The notes under the pieces were generated by a model. It made no database searches. It saw only the letters and a program-made list of their open reading frames with translations, and was not told the DNA's origin. Both the position numbers and the translations under genes were made by a program. This document shows positions 24,251 to 37,212 of a stretch of 64,000 bases of DNA, one piece after another; the first letter of the stretch is position 1, and each line of letters begins with the position of its first letter. Location of the stretch: assembly GCA_028023455.1 (NCBI GenBank), contig JAQFVV010006428.1:789501-853500 (forward strand). The letters are read 5' to 3'. Source of the stretch: Epiperipatus broadwayi. Taxonomy: Eukaryota > Onychophora > Udeonychophora > Euonychophora > Peripatidae.

Positions 24251-24454
24251 TTGAGAACTGCAACAAAGATAGCTGGTAGAAAAAAGCAGCAATTGACCAA
24301 TAAAATTTCTACAAAGACTAGAGAATTTATGAAGAAAAGAAGAAATATGAAGATATATAAAAATGATGCATTAAAAAGGATTGAATATCTCGAATTTTGT
24401 AAAATGGTGCGGAAACGAGTTGAGAATGATATAAAAAGTATAACTGTGAAATAG
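24251..24454 (+). pseudogene. Linker fragment of RTE copy 2
   Basis: Open piece of 67 codons with the phrase TATKIAGRKKQQLTNKISTK, the same region as 246-539 of copy 1. It is separated from the reverse transcriptase frame by stops and a deletion, so it could not be made as part of the polyprotein. Confidence 0.7.
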
Positions 24455-24734
24455 CAAGGAAAGCTGTAGAAGAGAATAAAAGTCTCAAGATTGTAAAACA
24501 ACATTTTGGTATTGGTAGAAAATTTATATCTGCAATAAGAAAAAAAGATGGAATTATTACTAAAAAGAGAGATGACATCATGAAATGGGTAGAAGACTTT
24601 TAACAAGAATTATATAGTAATAAAGAACAAGTACCTCCTATATCTATCACATCTTCCAAATTGCCCAGAATTTTAAATGAAGAAGTGAGACATGCAATTG
24701 AATGTATGAAAAAAGGAAAGGCTTGAGGTAATGA

Positions 24735-26114
24735 TGGAAAAATTTAGCAAAGTTATATACCAAATGTCTAAATGATAAAGATGTACCAGATGATTGGAAG
24801 AATGCAGTATTAATATTAATATTTAAAAAAGGTGATAAAGAAGATATTAGAAATTACAGACCCATCAGCCTTTTATCAGTTTTATACAAAATTTTTACCA
24901 AGATAATTACAACTCGTCTACAGAGAACTTTGGATTTCCACCAACCAAGAGAACAAGCTGGATTTAAAAGTGGTTTTAGTACAGTAGATCATATCCAGAT
25001 ATTGAGAGAAGTTATAGAAAGAACAAATGAATATGAGTTGCCATTATGCTTTGGATTTGTAGATTATGAAAAGGCATTTGATTCTATAAACATTTCTTCA
25101 GTGATTAAAGCATTGGATCATCAAGGTATAGATCCAGGATATTGTCATATTTTAAAGAATATTTATAAAAATGCAACAGCAACAATTAGATTACATAATG
25201 CTACTGGGAAAGTCAACATTGAGAAGGGTGTAAGACAGGGTGACTCTATATCTCCAAAACTTTTTACAGCAGTGCTGCAAGAAGTATTTTGTGGATTAAA
25301 ATGGGAAGCTAAAGGAGTGAAAGTAAATGGAGATTATTTAAGTCATTTAGATTTTGCAGATGATGTAGTTGTTTTTGCAAATAATGCTTTAGAGCTGCAG
25401 GAAATGTTGCAGGAGTTATCAGATGAAAGTAGGAAAGTAGGACTAAAGATAAATGTTAAAAAGACTAAAGTAATGTTTAATGGATTTTCTCAAAGTATGA
25501 AAATAAAGATTGATTATGATGAGTTAGAAGAAGTTAACAGTTACAAATACCTTGGTCAGATTATTAATACAGATGGAAACATAATGGATGAAATTAATCA
25601 TAGAATTAAACTTAGTTGGAGTGCTTTTGATAGAAATAACTTAATACTAAAAGGAAATATGCCTATGTGTTTGAAAAGGAAAGTTTTTAATAAATGTGTT
25701 TTACCAGTTCTTACTTATGGATCTGAGACTTGGACACTTAATAGAAGAGCAATACAGAGACTGCAGACCACTCAAAGAAGTATGGAGAGATGCATGTTGG
25801 GAGTAACAAGAAAAGATCGAAAACACAATATATGGGTAAGAGAACAAACAGGTGTTACTGACCTCATTGAAAAAATTAAAAGACTGAAGTGGAGTTGGGC
25901 TGGCCATATTGCTAGAAGAGATGATAATAGATGGACAATTAAAATCTTAAACTGGATTCCAAGAGATTGTAAAAGACCCAGGAAGAGATCACCTGTGAGA
26001 TGGATGGATGAAATAAGAAAGTGTGCAGGTGTGATGTGGAGAAGAGAAGCTAAAGATCGGAGATGGATTGAACTTGGAGAGATATTCATCCTGCAATGGA
26101 TTTATAAGTGTTGA
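24735..26114 (+). pseudogene. Reverse transcriptase region of RTE copy 2, uninterrupted frame
   Basis: Open without a stop for about 460 codons, ending TGA at 26114; no clear initiator, because the frame opens just after the deletion. Motifs in order: RNYRPISLLSVLYKIFTKII, EQAGFKSGFSTVDHIQ, motif A FVDYEKAFDS (25.05-25.08 kb), RQGDSISPKLF, the catalytic LDFADD (about 25.35 kb), and the C-terminal blocks TYGSETWTLNR, WAGHIARRDDNRW and RWMDEIRKCAG seen in RTE-type endonuclease/reverse transcriptases. All three catalytic aspartates are present. With the endonuclease mostly lost, independent mobility is unlikely, but the frame suggests a fairly recent insertion. Confidence 0.9.
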
Positions 26115-26124
26115 TGATGATGAT

Positions 26125-28040
26125 AAATAATAAATTTTCTATTATAATTTTTCTGACATAGTCATCTTGGTTTAGTTGCTCTAGTTTTAGTTCTCATTTT
26201 ATGTCATGTTCTGTAGACCAAATGTGCTCATTATATATGCTCGTATAAAGTAAAGATGGTAGTTAAGTATCAACATACATATTGAATTGAATATCTACAA
26301 TGATTGTGATGAGAGCTTTTTGTTTACAAATTATAAATATTTGTGAGATCATTAAAAATTGACACTTAGATATAAAGTATTATAATTAATGTCATTTGCC
26401 TGACAATTTGAAATTGAATAAAATGGTGAGCAATATACATTACCTAGTAAAAAGCATAATAATATTAAATCTAAACATGTAGAGCTAATAAACATAAGAC
26501 TAGAATAAAATAACATTTTATCTATAAATATGTGTTCTGAATTTATAATAAAATTGGTAATTTCTAGAATGAAATACGTAGGTTGATAAGTGATAGGAAT
26601 TGCTTTTTCTCAAGAAATCATTGTAGAGATATAATAGAAAGAATTTTGATGTATGTACATTTTTGAATGTGTTTAACCACTATGGGTTGTTGATTGAGAG
26701 TCTAAAGTATTCATATATATATATGTATGTTCACCAGATACTTATTCCCTTGTTACATACATTTCATTGTGGGATATGTATAATTTAGTTTTTCAAGAAT
26801 TATTTTACTGAACATAATATTATTCATTTCTTATAAATTGATACTTTCTCAGATTTTCCTAATACTTATTAACATGGATGTTTAGTCAATGGCCAAGAAA
26901 ATTTATTTAGTGTTTTTAATTGTTTACATTGACTATTATTCATGAATCTAGCTGGGTCGATGATAAGGAAATGTTTGCTAATAGATGTGGTGAGTTAATC
27001 CATCAAAAATTAATATATTTTCAAGAGATGTTTCCAAGGAATTGCACAGATAATTTTTCCTAAGATGAATGGTAGTTTTGATCGTAAAATAAAGTTTTCT
27101 GAAATTTGCATAGGAGATTATGATAAAATAAATATCAATAAACAAAACATTTTCTTATCATATGATAATACAATAGTTAGATGAAGCCTTAAAAACTATT
27201 GATAAACAATAAAAGGATGTCATAAATTCCAATAATTAACGATTTAAATCCATTAATATAAAAAATAAAATTGAATTTTAAATCTCGTTAATAAACTAAC
27301 ATAATAAAATTATAATATTAAGTAGAGATTAAAATATTAAGTGAGAACAAAGAAATCTGTCAGAATGTTAGCTTAGTGCAAAACGATAAATTATATGTAA
27401 ATAAATGTGAACAAATGTCATCCATAGTAAGTCTGTATTGCATGAATGACTAAAGACAACATTTCTTTACATTTATGCACACTTTAATTTAATGTGCATA
27501 ACCTATTTATTAAAGAAATAGAATAAGTGAATGAAAATTGGAGATTTTTGAAGAGTTTATAGATATAGTGGAAAATTGAATCACATTTCAATCAAAAGAA
27601 TGAAAGGCAATATACCTTCTATAATTTAATAATTATTTTAAATAAAGAATTCCAATTATATCAATCACTGTATACTTTTTAATTAAAATTCATGAAGTGA
27701 ATACATGAATTAATTTTCTGATGATTATTTATTATCGAAATTTTCTACAGGATCATATTTTTTTTATTTTAGATGTTGGGTTTTGGGCATTATGTGGTAG
27801 AAGAAAACTTTGCTCCCAATACTGAACATTTGAAAATCATAAAATTTATTATTTAATAAAGATATTAAACCTTCCTATTGTTTCAGTATCTTCATAGTCA
27901 GAGATCTTCTTTGAATGATATTGTATAGTTAATACAAAATAATCAAAATTTTTATTTGGTTAAGAGAAAGGTACATCAAAAGATAAAATTGTTTTTTTAT
28001 TTTGTAATAGGGCAGAATAAATCAATATGTACCAAACATA
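26125..28040. other. AT-rich intron sequence without recognised features
   Basis: No exon, RNA gene or repeat shared with the rest of the window was recognised. Short reading frames here have no identifiable domains. Confidence 0.5.
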
Positions 28041-28041
28041 A

Positions 28042-28224
28042 AAAATGTAATCATAAATATAAAAAAAACGTATAGAAAAAAAGTTTTCATAAAGAAAGTT
28101 TTTTTTAAACAGTATGTATTTAGCCATCTTTCCACTATTAAAGTGGCTAAGCACATCTGTTTAAAAAACGTACTTTATGAAAGCTTTTCTCTAAACATTC
28201 TTCTTATATTTATGATTACATTTT
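28042..28224. mobile_element. Small foldback element
   Basis: AAAATGTAATCATAAATAT at the left pairs with ATATTTATGATTACATTTT at the right. Further in, CATAAAGAAAG / CTTTATGAAAG and TTTAAACAG / CTGTTTAAA pair around a centre with TTAGCC...GTGGCTAA. About 183 bp, non-coding. Confidence 0.8.
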
Positions 28225-29040
28225 AGTCTGAGTTAAAGCAAGCAATTGTTGGAGATAATATTAATAATTAATAGGCTAAAGTAATATAAACATGAATTTG
28301 AGTCTGTTTTACAGAAACCAGTTTAATTGGAATGACTATGGATCGAGTTGAGTAATTATAAAACATATATAAGTTAGCGTTAAAAGTAGTCATATCAATA
28401 TATATATATTAAATTTATATCGAGATTTATATTAATTCGTAGAAAACAATGTAAAAAATACTATTACTAAAAATATAAAAATGTGGTAAATGAATTCATA
28501 ATATTCAAAGTTAATACTACACATCTTTAAAAAATTAAAACCAAAACAAAAATAAAAACAGAAGCAGTGTAATAAAATTAATGAAGTTGTTACACCAGAA
28601 AAAAAAAAAGCAAAAGTAGAATAAAAACAGAGAATATATAAATTAAGGTCAACTTGGTTATTTTAGTAAGTAAAAAAAAAAAAAAAACAATTAAAATTTA
28701 GCTATAAACAATATTACGTTAACTTTATTACAAAAATTATTAATTCACAGCTTATGCTGTTGATATACATGTATGAAGACTTACTTTATTTACTAATTAA
28801 ATTATTAATTTTCCTTTTAACTTCTTAGAAAAAAATAGATATATAAAGATTAAGATGTATGCGTGAATATGGGAGCAAATTTAAAACATACAATCACCAA
28901 ACAAATAAAGAAAAAAAGACAATCCTAAAATATTATAATTTTTAAAAATAATTAATATCTTTACTTATAAGGAGGGTGGTATAGTTTTTTTAGTTTATGT
29001 TATCTATAGGGAAAGATTAACAAAAATCAAATAATAGTCA

Positions 29041-29143
29041 AGTGCTGATGGCTGAGTGGTCAGCACAGCTGCCTTACAAGCAGTTGTACCGGGTTTGCGG
29101 ATTCGCTTCCCGGCCGATGCTTTCACACATAAAAAAAAAAAAA
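29041..29143 (+). mobile_element. tRNA-derived SINE, copy 3 (best preserved)
   Basis: Reads as a compact tRNA-like body: GGCTGAGTGGTCAGC resembles an A box and D arm; GCTGC-CTTACAA-GCAGT forms a paired anticodon stem with a seven-base loop (triplet TAC); GGATTCGCTTCCCGG resembles the B box and T arm. It ends GATGCTTTCACACAT followed by a 13-base A run. No separate body follows, so it is a simple tRNA-plus-poly(A) SINE. Acceptor stem ends do not pair and no CCA logic applies, so it is not called a tRNA gene. Confidence 0.78.
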
Positions 29144-29330
29144 GCAAATAACATTATTTCGGTTGGTATTTCATTTAATATAATTAGCTAGAAAATTGTG
29201 AAGAAGGGAAAACATTATTTATTTATTCGAAATAACCCATCAAATGAAATTATAGATATTAAATATCAGCATAAAATATATTGTTTTCCAAGCAATAAGC
29301 TAACATGCAAGTATCAGAAACTTGAAATAT

Positions 29331-31280
29331 AAGATTTAAAAATTAGTTCAAAGTAAATAATATATTTATTGAAACATTTTACTTCCACCCCATCAAAATG
29401 CTCATAAAGCCAGGATAAATATTCTAAGGTCAAAGTGACCGCCTTACAAGTGGTATGCCATGCAAACCAAGAAGTATGCATATATATATAAAGACATTTA
29501 TAACAGAACTGGGAATGCTTGAATGGTGAAATAGACTTTAACAACTGGACAATCCAAGGACAATATTTCCACTGCAACTGAAGTGGTTGCCTTGTTTCTT
29601 TCAAGCGTATGCCTCCCAAAGTCATGAGGCACTAATAGAGGTGTTTTGAAATTTTAACATTGCAGTTAATATAACAAATTTTTTTGAATAACTAATGGCG
29701 AAATGGACATGTATAATTGGAAGATTTTGTGAACAATAATTTAAGCATAGGAAGTTGGGTTTATGAATGTGTGTCTGGAGGGGCAGGTGAATTTTGTGTC
29801 ACTGCACATCTGGAACCATAAAAACCCACTCACCTATCCATATGTTTATACCTGAATGTTTAAAAATCATATGCACTGAATCAATTGTATGGGTGTGGAT
29901 GCTCTTGACTTGCACTGCACCGACACTCCCTAAATTTGTTTGCAACAATTCTTGTTGATTGCATTGTAATATCCAAACTTATGCCTCTCGAATTGTCTTG
30001 AGGCACAAATAAAGGCATTTGAAAGTAAATATTCTAAGGGCATAAGAAAATTAAATAAAAAAAATGGAACATGTGTAAGAATGCAGAGGATGTAGTAAGA
30101 AATAGTAACAAAGTTTTGCTTATTTATTTGTATATTTTGACGAATATACAAGTAGATTATTATTTATTGATCTGTTATATATACATATATAATTTATTAA
30201 TGCTTTTATTATAATTTTTTCTTCTACCTAAATTTTTTTTAACCCCATTGACATCATATTTTTTTTTTTTTTTGCAAACCATAGATATACACGTTTTAAT
30301 GTTTTATTTGTTAAATAAATAAAAATTGACATTTATTTTATTTCTAGTTTTTTTTTTTTTTTAAAAAAAAAAAAACATCTTATTATAAATGTACATTCAA
30401 GAAATGAAAGCAAACTGAAATCAAAAATACTAATCTCACCAATAGAAATGAATAACAAATGGAAATAAATGTGCGTGAAGGTAAAGGTTTGTTTTGACTA
30501 GAAGCAAAACAAAAGAAATGTATTTTTAATAATATAGGAATAATTTGTATTATATTTATATTATAAATTAATTTAAAACAAAAATTCAAACAATGAAAAT
30601 GGTTTTTAATTATTAAAGATGAACTTTCATTTACAAAAAGATTTAAAAATTAGTTCAAAGTAAGTAATATATCTATTGAAACATTTTACTTCCATCCCAT
30701 CAAAAAGCTGATAAAGACAGGATAAATATTCTAAGGGCATACAAAAATAAATAAAAAAGTAGAACATGTGTAAGAATGCAGAGAATGAAGTAAGAAATAG
30801 TAAAAGTTTTGTTTATTTATTTGTATATTTTGCAGAATATATAAGTAGATTATTATTTATTGATCTATTATATATACATATATAATTTATTAATGCTTTT
30901 ATTATAATTTTTTTTTCTATTTAAATTTTTTTTAACCCCATTGACATCATAATTTCTTTTTTTGCAAACAATATATATTTACACGTTTTAATGTTTTATT
31001 TGTTAAATAAATAAAAATTGACATTTATTTTATTTCTAGTTTAACATCTTATTATAAATGTACATTCAAGAAATGAAAGGAAAATACTAATTTCACTAAC
31101 AAAAATCAATAATAAACAGAAATAAATGTACGTGAGGATAAAGGTTTGTTTTGACTAGAAGCAAAACAAAAGAACTGTATTTTTAATAATATAGGAAGTT
31201 ATTAGAAATTAATTTAAAACAAAAATTCAAACAATGAAAATGTTTTTTAATTATTAAAAATGAACTTTCATTTGCAAAAA
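29331..31280 (+). repeat. Local tandem duplication of about 640-710 bp
   Basis: Copy 1 begins AAGATTTAAAAATTAGTTC at 29331; copy 2 begins with the same words near 30636. Both share CATTTTACTTCCA, TAAATATTCTAAGG, GAACATGTGTAAGAATGCAG, a 5' TTGATCT...TATATACATATATAATTT region, and end in GAACTTTCATTT. Copy 1 is split by an inserted element (29430-30025); copy 2 is not. Small indels, including poly(A)/poly(T) differences near 30350, separate the copies. Confidence 0.88.
29430..30025 (+). mobile_element. 596-bp inserted element with 14-bp target duplication
   Basis: TAAATATTCTAAGG occurs at 29416-29429 and again at 30026-30039, and the empty site is preserved once in the duplicated copy near 30726, so both borders are defined. 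A long duplication fits a retrotransposed element. The 3' end reads ATGCCTC...GAGGCAC, able to form a hairpin, then AAATAAAGGCATTTGAAAG. A related motif (TATGCCTCCCAAAGTCATG, AGGCACTAATAGAGGTG) stands inside at about 29608-29650, so it may be a dimer. The start has GCCTTACAAG, as in the SINE. No coding sequence or poly(A) tail. Confidence 0.8.
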
Positions 31281-31289
31281 TATATATTA

Positions 31290-34200
31290 ATATCAACAAT
31301 GATTATAAAGTATTTTATTATAATTATAATCAATTTGACATTATTTTCGTAAAAACCTTTTTCAATGAAATAAAACCTCAGTACAAGCCTTCAATTCGTT
31401 CCGAGAAACAAATCCTTAATAATTTCAGAAAATAATAATAAAAAAATTACATTTATTATTAATAAAAAAGAAATTAGACTATAAATGAATTTATAAATTA
31501 TTCGCTCAAACATCACTTTATTTTACTCTAAAATTATTAATTGGTATAATAGCTATGTTTAGTCAGACTTTGGAAAAGCATAGTAAATATGTTTATTTAG
31601 GAGCACTTTAAGATGGTTGCTTATTTAAATTCCACAGCTTTTGTTTCTATTGGTTCTTGTTTCAATATTTAAGATTTAGTAGTGTGCAGTTTCAAAAATG
31701 TACTTTTGGGACCTGGCTATTTTTAGATGCAGACTATAATATATTTATTTATAGAAGGCATAGTTGAATTTCTTAATATTGGAAGTGATTTGATATATTA
31801 ATATTTATTTATGCATTGGAATTATTTTCATAAATATATTCATGTGTGTTGGGTGCGTGCAAACAATTTATAAAGTAATTAAATATGTTAATCATTTGGT
31901 AATTGTTAATTTTAAACCTTAAATATACATCACTTGCAAAAACCTTTCAATTATGGTTATACATTTTTTCAACATTTTTTATTAGTTAAATGATTACAAT
32001 TATCCCCTATAATGCAATACATTATGTTATTCCACAATTTTTAAAAAGTTATATTAACATATAGCCTATTAAGCAAATTATTTTTTGGCATTATTAATAA
32101 AAATGAACTCTTCATTATACTTTTTTATAATATTTTTCATCATGAAATATTTCAAATTGTGCAATTATAAAAAAAAATTATATGCTAATACCACGAAGCA
32201 ATGATATACATTATAATTATGTGCACTTCGTTATTATATGTTATCCAAAAATATGTAAATTAACAAAATGAAATATAAATAAAGAAAAAGGAAAACGAGT
32301 TATATATGTAAATTTAATAAATTTCATCATACAATAGCAGCTATTTGTTTCTCATTGAATGCTGTAATGTGATTACATTTATTAATATTTTATCATACTA
32401 CATTGAAAAGATATATATATATTATGTGATTTATGATTCATTCCAATTTTGGTGTTTATTATATTCCATTTAATAAAGTGTTTTTAAACATAAAGATAAA
32501 TGTTTTATGAAAAATTAAAATATATATATATAAAGTACCTCTCATAATTGATGAAATGAAAATTATCTAGTAAGTAGGCAGAATAAAATTATAAATTGCT
32601 CTTATATTGTGTCAGAAAGCTGAAAGTTTAGAGAGATTAAACAAAAATGTAAAATTTGTAATGACAAGTAGAAATGTGAATTCTGGACTTCATAAGGGCT
32701 TAAAACATAACAAGATTGATATTGTGTTTTCATAAGGAGAAAAAAATTATTGAAGAAAAAAATACTACCCAGCAGTAATTCAATTGCAATTAATATCTAG
32801 CATTTCGATTTTTATTTTTTTAACAAAAAAATAAACCTCAATTACAGTAAGTTAATTTTTATTTTTTTTAGAGAATGTAAATGAGTAAACACATATATAA
32901 TAAATATCTATATTTTCTCACTCAATTTATTATTAATAATTACAGTAGAATCACAATATGCACTGAATTTTATTCTAAGCCCCACTTCCTAACATTCATT
33001 ATGGATAATAGTTTACATTTTGTTGAAATCTTTGGTTGCAATAGAACAATTATTGTTCAGTGAAATGCATGTTTCCACCGACACATATATAATACAACCC
33101 ACTTTACTATGAGTATTATATATATAAATGCAGAATAATCTAAGAGTATCACCATAAATTGGCTATTATATTTAAAAAACTGTAAAAAATGTACTGGCTC
33201 TAATTTTTATAGTTAAGCAAGTATATTCATGACTTCCATTGATTGTATAGTATAGAATATAATCATAATTGTGTTCAATAGTCTCTCATACTAATGTTTA
33301 TGAGAAAATATAATTTTATAAGAATTTATGAATGACTTTCCAAGCAGATTGTATAAAATATGTATGTATTTATATATTGTTGTTATTCTTGTTAAGAAAC
33401 AAATATATCAAATGATATAAATACATAGAACTTCTCACACATAAATCAACTAATTTCATACAGAATTAAAAAAAAAAATAGAATTATAAATTTAACATTA
33501 CCACACTAAAATATTTTGAGGTAAAGCAACTATATTTACATAACATTTTTATTTAAGTTCAGAAGAAAGTTTTAATTTTTTTTATATTTTGTGTCCATAT
33601 GTGGAAACTTGTGTGTGTAAATTATAGATTAAGCAAAGATTGATTCTAGTTTGCTAAAATATTTGTTAAATAATACTATTTATTAAAAATGATTTAAATT
33701 TAGTTGAAATAAATATTTGGGAAATTTATGGTTTTATGATTTAATTATTTTAAATAAATGTTTGTAATATTAGTTTAAAACTTTGAAGTGAAAATAGCAG
33801 CAATTGAAAGATATGAACTTATTCTTTTTTTCTTTATTTTTAAACAATCTTTCTAAAGTTTTACCATCTTGTTTCAAAAGTTCTAGCATCTAGAATTTCC
33901 CCATTAATAACCATGAAAACCTCTTCCAATATTTCCCAGACAAATCATGATGGAGAATATTCTGTAATCCAGGCTTCATGTAATAACTGATATAACAGCT
34001 GAAGTTTGAAAAGTCCAGACAGTCCTTATGGATTTTTATTGTGGTCAGAACCTAAACAAGTTCAAACTTTTAAGTAGCTATTTTTGGAGACATCTACATA
34101 ATGATTAGTTACTTTAAACAGTAGATATTTGCTTCACTAGAAACATGACTTATCATTCTAGGAGAAGAATGAATAACGAGTAAATCAGTAACCACCATTA

Positions 34201-35840
34201 ATTAATTCATTAATTCTTTATTTCAAGAAATCTTATTTATTGCAGTCAACTATTAATGGAATAATGGATAAATTGATTTTTGGAATACTATCTGAGAGTT
34301 TCAACAAAAAATCACTGGATTTTTTCAATTAGAAGTAATTGTATCGAAGCCTGATCATTCTTAAGACAGCTGTTTAAAATCTGATTGGCTGTCTGAAAGA
34401 CAATCGTGCATGTGAAATATTAGCAAACTTTCAATTATTTCCAATTTATTAACAACATGCGATTTAGACAAATATTATTTAAATAGATGATATAAATGGA
34501 AAATTATATTTTTATATTCAAATAAGTAGCTAATATTTATTCTTAAAATATTATATAACTTTCTTTTTTACTTCAAGAAAATGTGAATATTAAGTCTTAG
34601 TAGTATAAATTTATCTCCACATTAATTATATAAGGAAAAACTTTAAATAAAAATTTTGCATTTGAAATATGTCTCCATAAAGTTGTCTCTTAGAGAAACA
34701 AACTTTGATTCAAAAAGCAATAAAAATCACTTGTTATGGATGATAAACTGCTTGCATAATCGGAAATATGATCAGAATTACTGGTATCATAGATTAAAAA
34801 TCTGTAAATGAATAGATTAAATATATATTTCAAATTAAAGAATCCGTGAACACTAATCCTTGGGATAAAATTATAAAGTCTGTTCAAATTAACGAAACTG
34901 CTGCATGTAACAAAGTATGAATTTGTATCCAGTGCTTAAAGAAATGCATTACAAATTTTCAGTAATAAATATTTAAATATCATTCAATGGATAATGGATT
35001 AAGAACTAAATATTTAAATGATACCACTGAATTGTGGATTATCAAGGCAAATATTAAAAATAATAAACGTCCAAGTGATAAGCAATCTTAAAATGAATTA
35101 ATGTGTTGAATATAACTTACCTTGAATTAACAAGTATGAGAAATGAAATTTATTAATTTTATGCTGTATCCAGAAAGAATTATATTACAAAAATGAAATT
35201 GGTATTGCAATAACCCAAAAGATTAGATAATACACTTCCCATAATTCCTTTTTTCTTAGTAGTTACTAATGTTATAATGTTTACTCAGATATTACTATGC
35301 TCGTGTACCAGTAATAATTGTATTTAATATTATTAGTGTTGATATTGAATGGGATTAGAAGTAATTTACCTTAGGTTTAGGTTGCATAAATGTAAGTAAC
35401 TATTAAACTTATATAAAACTGTGCTATAATGCAATTTTTAAATGTTTTATGGGTTTTTAGATTCTTAAGTTTCAAACTCATGGTTAAGTTAAGTTAATCA
35501 TTCTCATTTAGATGAGTAGTTAAGATTTTATGCATCACTCTTATATATTAGAGTTAGTATTTTAAATGTTATATAATATGTAATGAGGTATCCTAATGAT
35601 CATGTTATATTTTGTTAGTAGAATAGCATTCCTGATATTTAAGCTTGAAAATGACTCCCAATAAAGGATCTTCAGGTAAAATAAATATGCTCAATATGGT
35701 AAACATCATTTACTGTTTGCTAAGCAATAACTGCACCTGCTTCTTTTAAAAGAGTGAAAAAAATTTCAACACTATTGGGGATGATGAATAATTGATTAGT
35801 TAGTGAAACAAACTAATTAAGAATCATATAGAATGTTTAT
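31290..35840. other. AT-rich intron sequence without recognised features
   Basis: No exon or shared repeat was identified. 33850-34090 is slightly less AT-rich. Microsatellite-like TA runs and homopolymers are frequent. Reverse CCAAT motif CTGATTGGCTG at about 34381 is isolated. Confidence 0.5.
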
Positions 35841-35848
35841 AATTGTTA

Positions 35849-36140
35849 TGATGATGATGGTTATTCTCCAGTATTTGAATCGAAGATTATTATTATTTTT
35901 ATTATGTTTTAAATAATAAACAACCTATTCCTATTTAATGTCCTTGCAACATTGTTTGTTAATACACTTTTCATATCCCAAATACATATTCCATTGATGA
36001 TGATGGTTATTCTCCAGTATTTGAATCGAAGATTATTATTATTTTTATTATGTTTTAAATAATAAACAACCTATTCCTATTTAATGTCCTTGCAACACTG
36101 TTTGTTAATACACTTTTCATATCCCAAATACATATTCCAT
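35849..36140 (+). repeat. Recent tandem duplication, 146-bp unit
   Basis: Two adjacent, almost identical units (35849-35994 and 35995-36140). They contain GATGATGGTTATTCTCCAG and TAATACACTTTTCATATCCC; the only difference seen is ACATTG against ACACTG. Because other repeats in the window are much more diverged, this is probably the youngest duplication here, or an assembly artefact. Confidence 0.92.
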
Positions 36141-36244
36141 TTAGGAAACAAATAGTATATATATATTTATTAAGGAAAAAAAATACAGGTGACTGATCAC
36201 CCACTACATGATGTTACAGTGTTCAATATTACAAGGTAAAACAA

Positions 36245-36460
36245 TTATTGACTAGGTTTACAAAGTACATACACTCGATAACAAATATATCCATAAAAGG
36301 GTTGTATAATTTTGCTTAACGTGTATCTATACATAGATGAGCACAGATCTGCACTGCCCAAAAACAATCCATCAAGGGGGTGCAGTAACCCATCAGAGCA
36401 GAAAAGGCGCTGAAAACTTTGACCCTGTACCCTCCCGGCAGGTTTTCCGGGTAGTGGCAA
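36245..36460 (-). pseudogene. Open frame in the GC-richer 3' part, no known domain
   Basis: 71 codons with phrases PGKPAGRVQGQSF and LLHPLDGLFLGSADLC. No family was recognised. Because it lies in the non-autonomous-looking block and the alternative frame is also open for a similar distance, coding status is doubtful. Confidence 0.25.
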
Positions 36461-37056
36461 TAATCATCAACAGCCCGCACCCATAAACCAGACCTCCCCA
36501 GTGACTGCCTTCATCAACCCCTGTGGAAAAAATGAGGAGTGCAGACCTGTGCCCTCAAATATTACAACAAAACTCTATTACTGTTACAAAAATGATATTT
36601 CTAGCTGGAATGTCTAGCATCCAGTTTGTCAAATGGATTTGTCTGTGGTTATGATCTTGATAAAAGAATTGTTCAGTTTTATTCCTTAAATTTCTCAATC
36701 CTTATTAAAAGTTATTCCTTAAGTGTCTTCATTAAAACAGTTGATTTTTCATCTTCCTTATCCATTAAATCCAATATATTATCATAAGCCTCTTGCATAA
36801 CGTTATTTACTCCATAATTTGATTGTAATGCCTCTTCATACTTACATTCTTGGTTATTAACATTAAATAATTTGTTTGACTTACTTCTCTCATTAGTTTC
36901 AAATTTAGATTTATAGATTTGTTCTTATTAATCTGATTAACTTTTGGATAACGTTTTCAATTTTAAACTTTTATTAATCGGTTTCGCTTTTTAGATAACG
37001 TTGTTTTCAATTTTAAACTTTTTGAAGTCTTCAATGACATTCGCTTTCTCTTTCCC

Positions 37057-37212
37057 TTATGATATTTTGGGTGATATATAGTCCAAATCATCTGAGGTGT
37101 TTTCTTTGTTAACTGGATTCTCTCCTTCCATCAGTTGTTTATTTATACTGCTGTTTTCTTGACTCGCATTTCCCCCTCTATTCTGCACTTGATTTGATAC
37201 GTTCTCTGCCAT
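37057..37212 (-). pseudogene. Short ORF1-like frame in the 36.2-37.4 kb element
   Basis: ATG in good context (AAAATGG) at 37212, 51 codons to TAA. The peptide starts MAENVSNQVQNRGG and is hydrophilic, rich in N, Q, E and S, with no domain recognised. The same frame continues after the stop for some 20 lysine-rich codons, suggesting a broken longer frame. Assignment to an element's ORF1 is by position only. Confidence 0.35.

Larger units (their letters stand above)
23978..26120 (+). mobile_element. RTE-like LINE, copy 2 (5' truncated)
   Basis: Begins abruptly within the last part of the endonuclease coding region (ACATATTTCAAGATTGTAAT, matching about 174 in copy 1). It runs through the linker and reverse transcriptase to a short tail of TGATGATGATGATAAATAAT. 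A simple-repeat tail instead of poly(A) is typical of RTE-clade elements, and 5' truncation is usual for target-primed insertion. The linker frame is broken, with an internal deletion near 24738 compared with copy 1. It sits in the large intron between exons at 17.2 and 39.4 kb, in the same orientation as the host gene. Confidence 0.92.

Noticed and set aside
29041-29120. A functional tRNA gene
   Set aside because: The anticodon stem pairs well, but the acceptor stem does not, and the body is followed by poly(A) and found in degenerate copies, as for a SINE.
33850-34020. Minus-strand peptide-like stretch in slightly GC-richer DNA
   Set aside because: Interrupted by stops and with no recognised family; likely chance.
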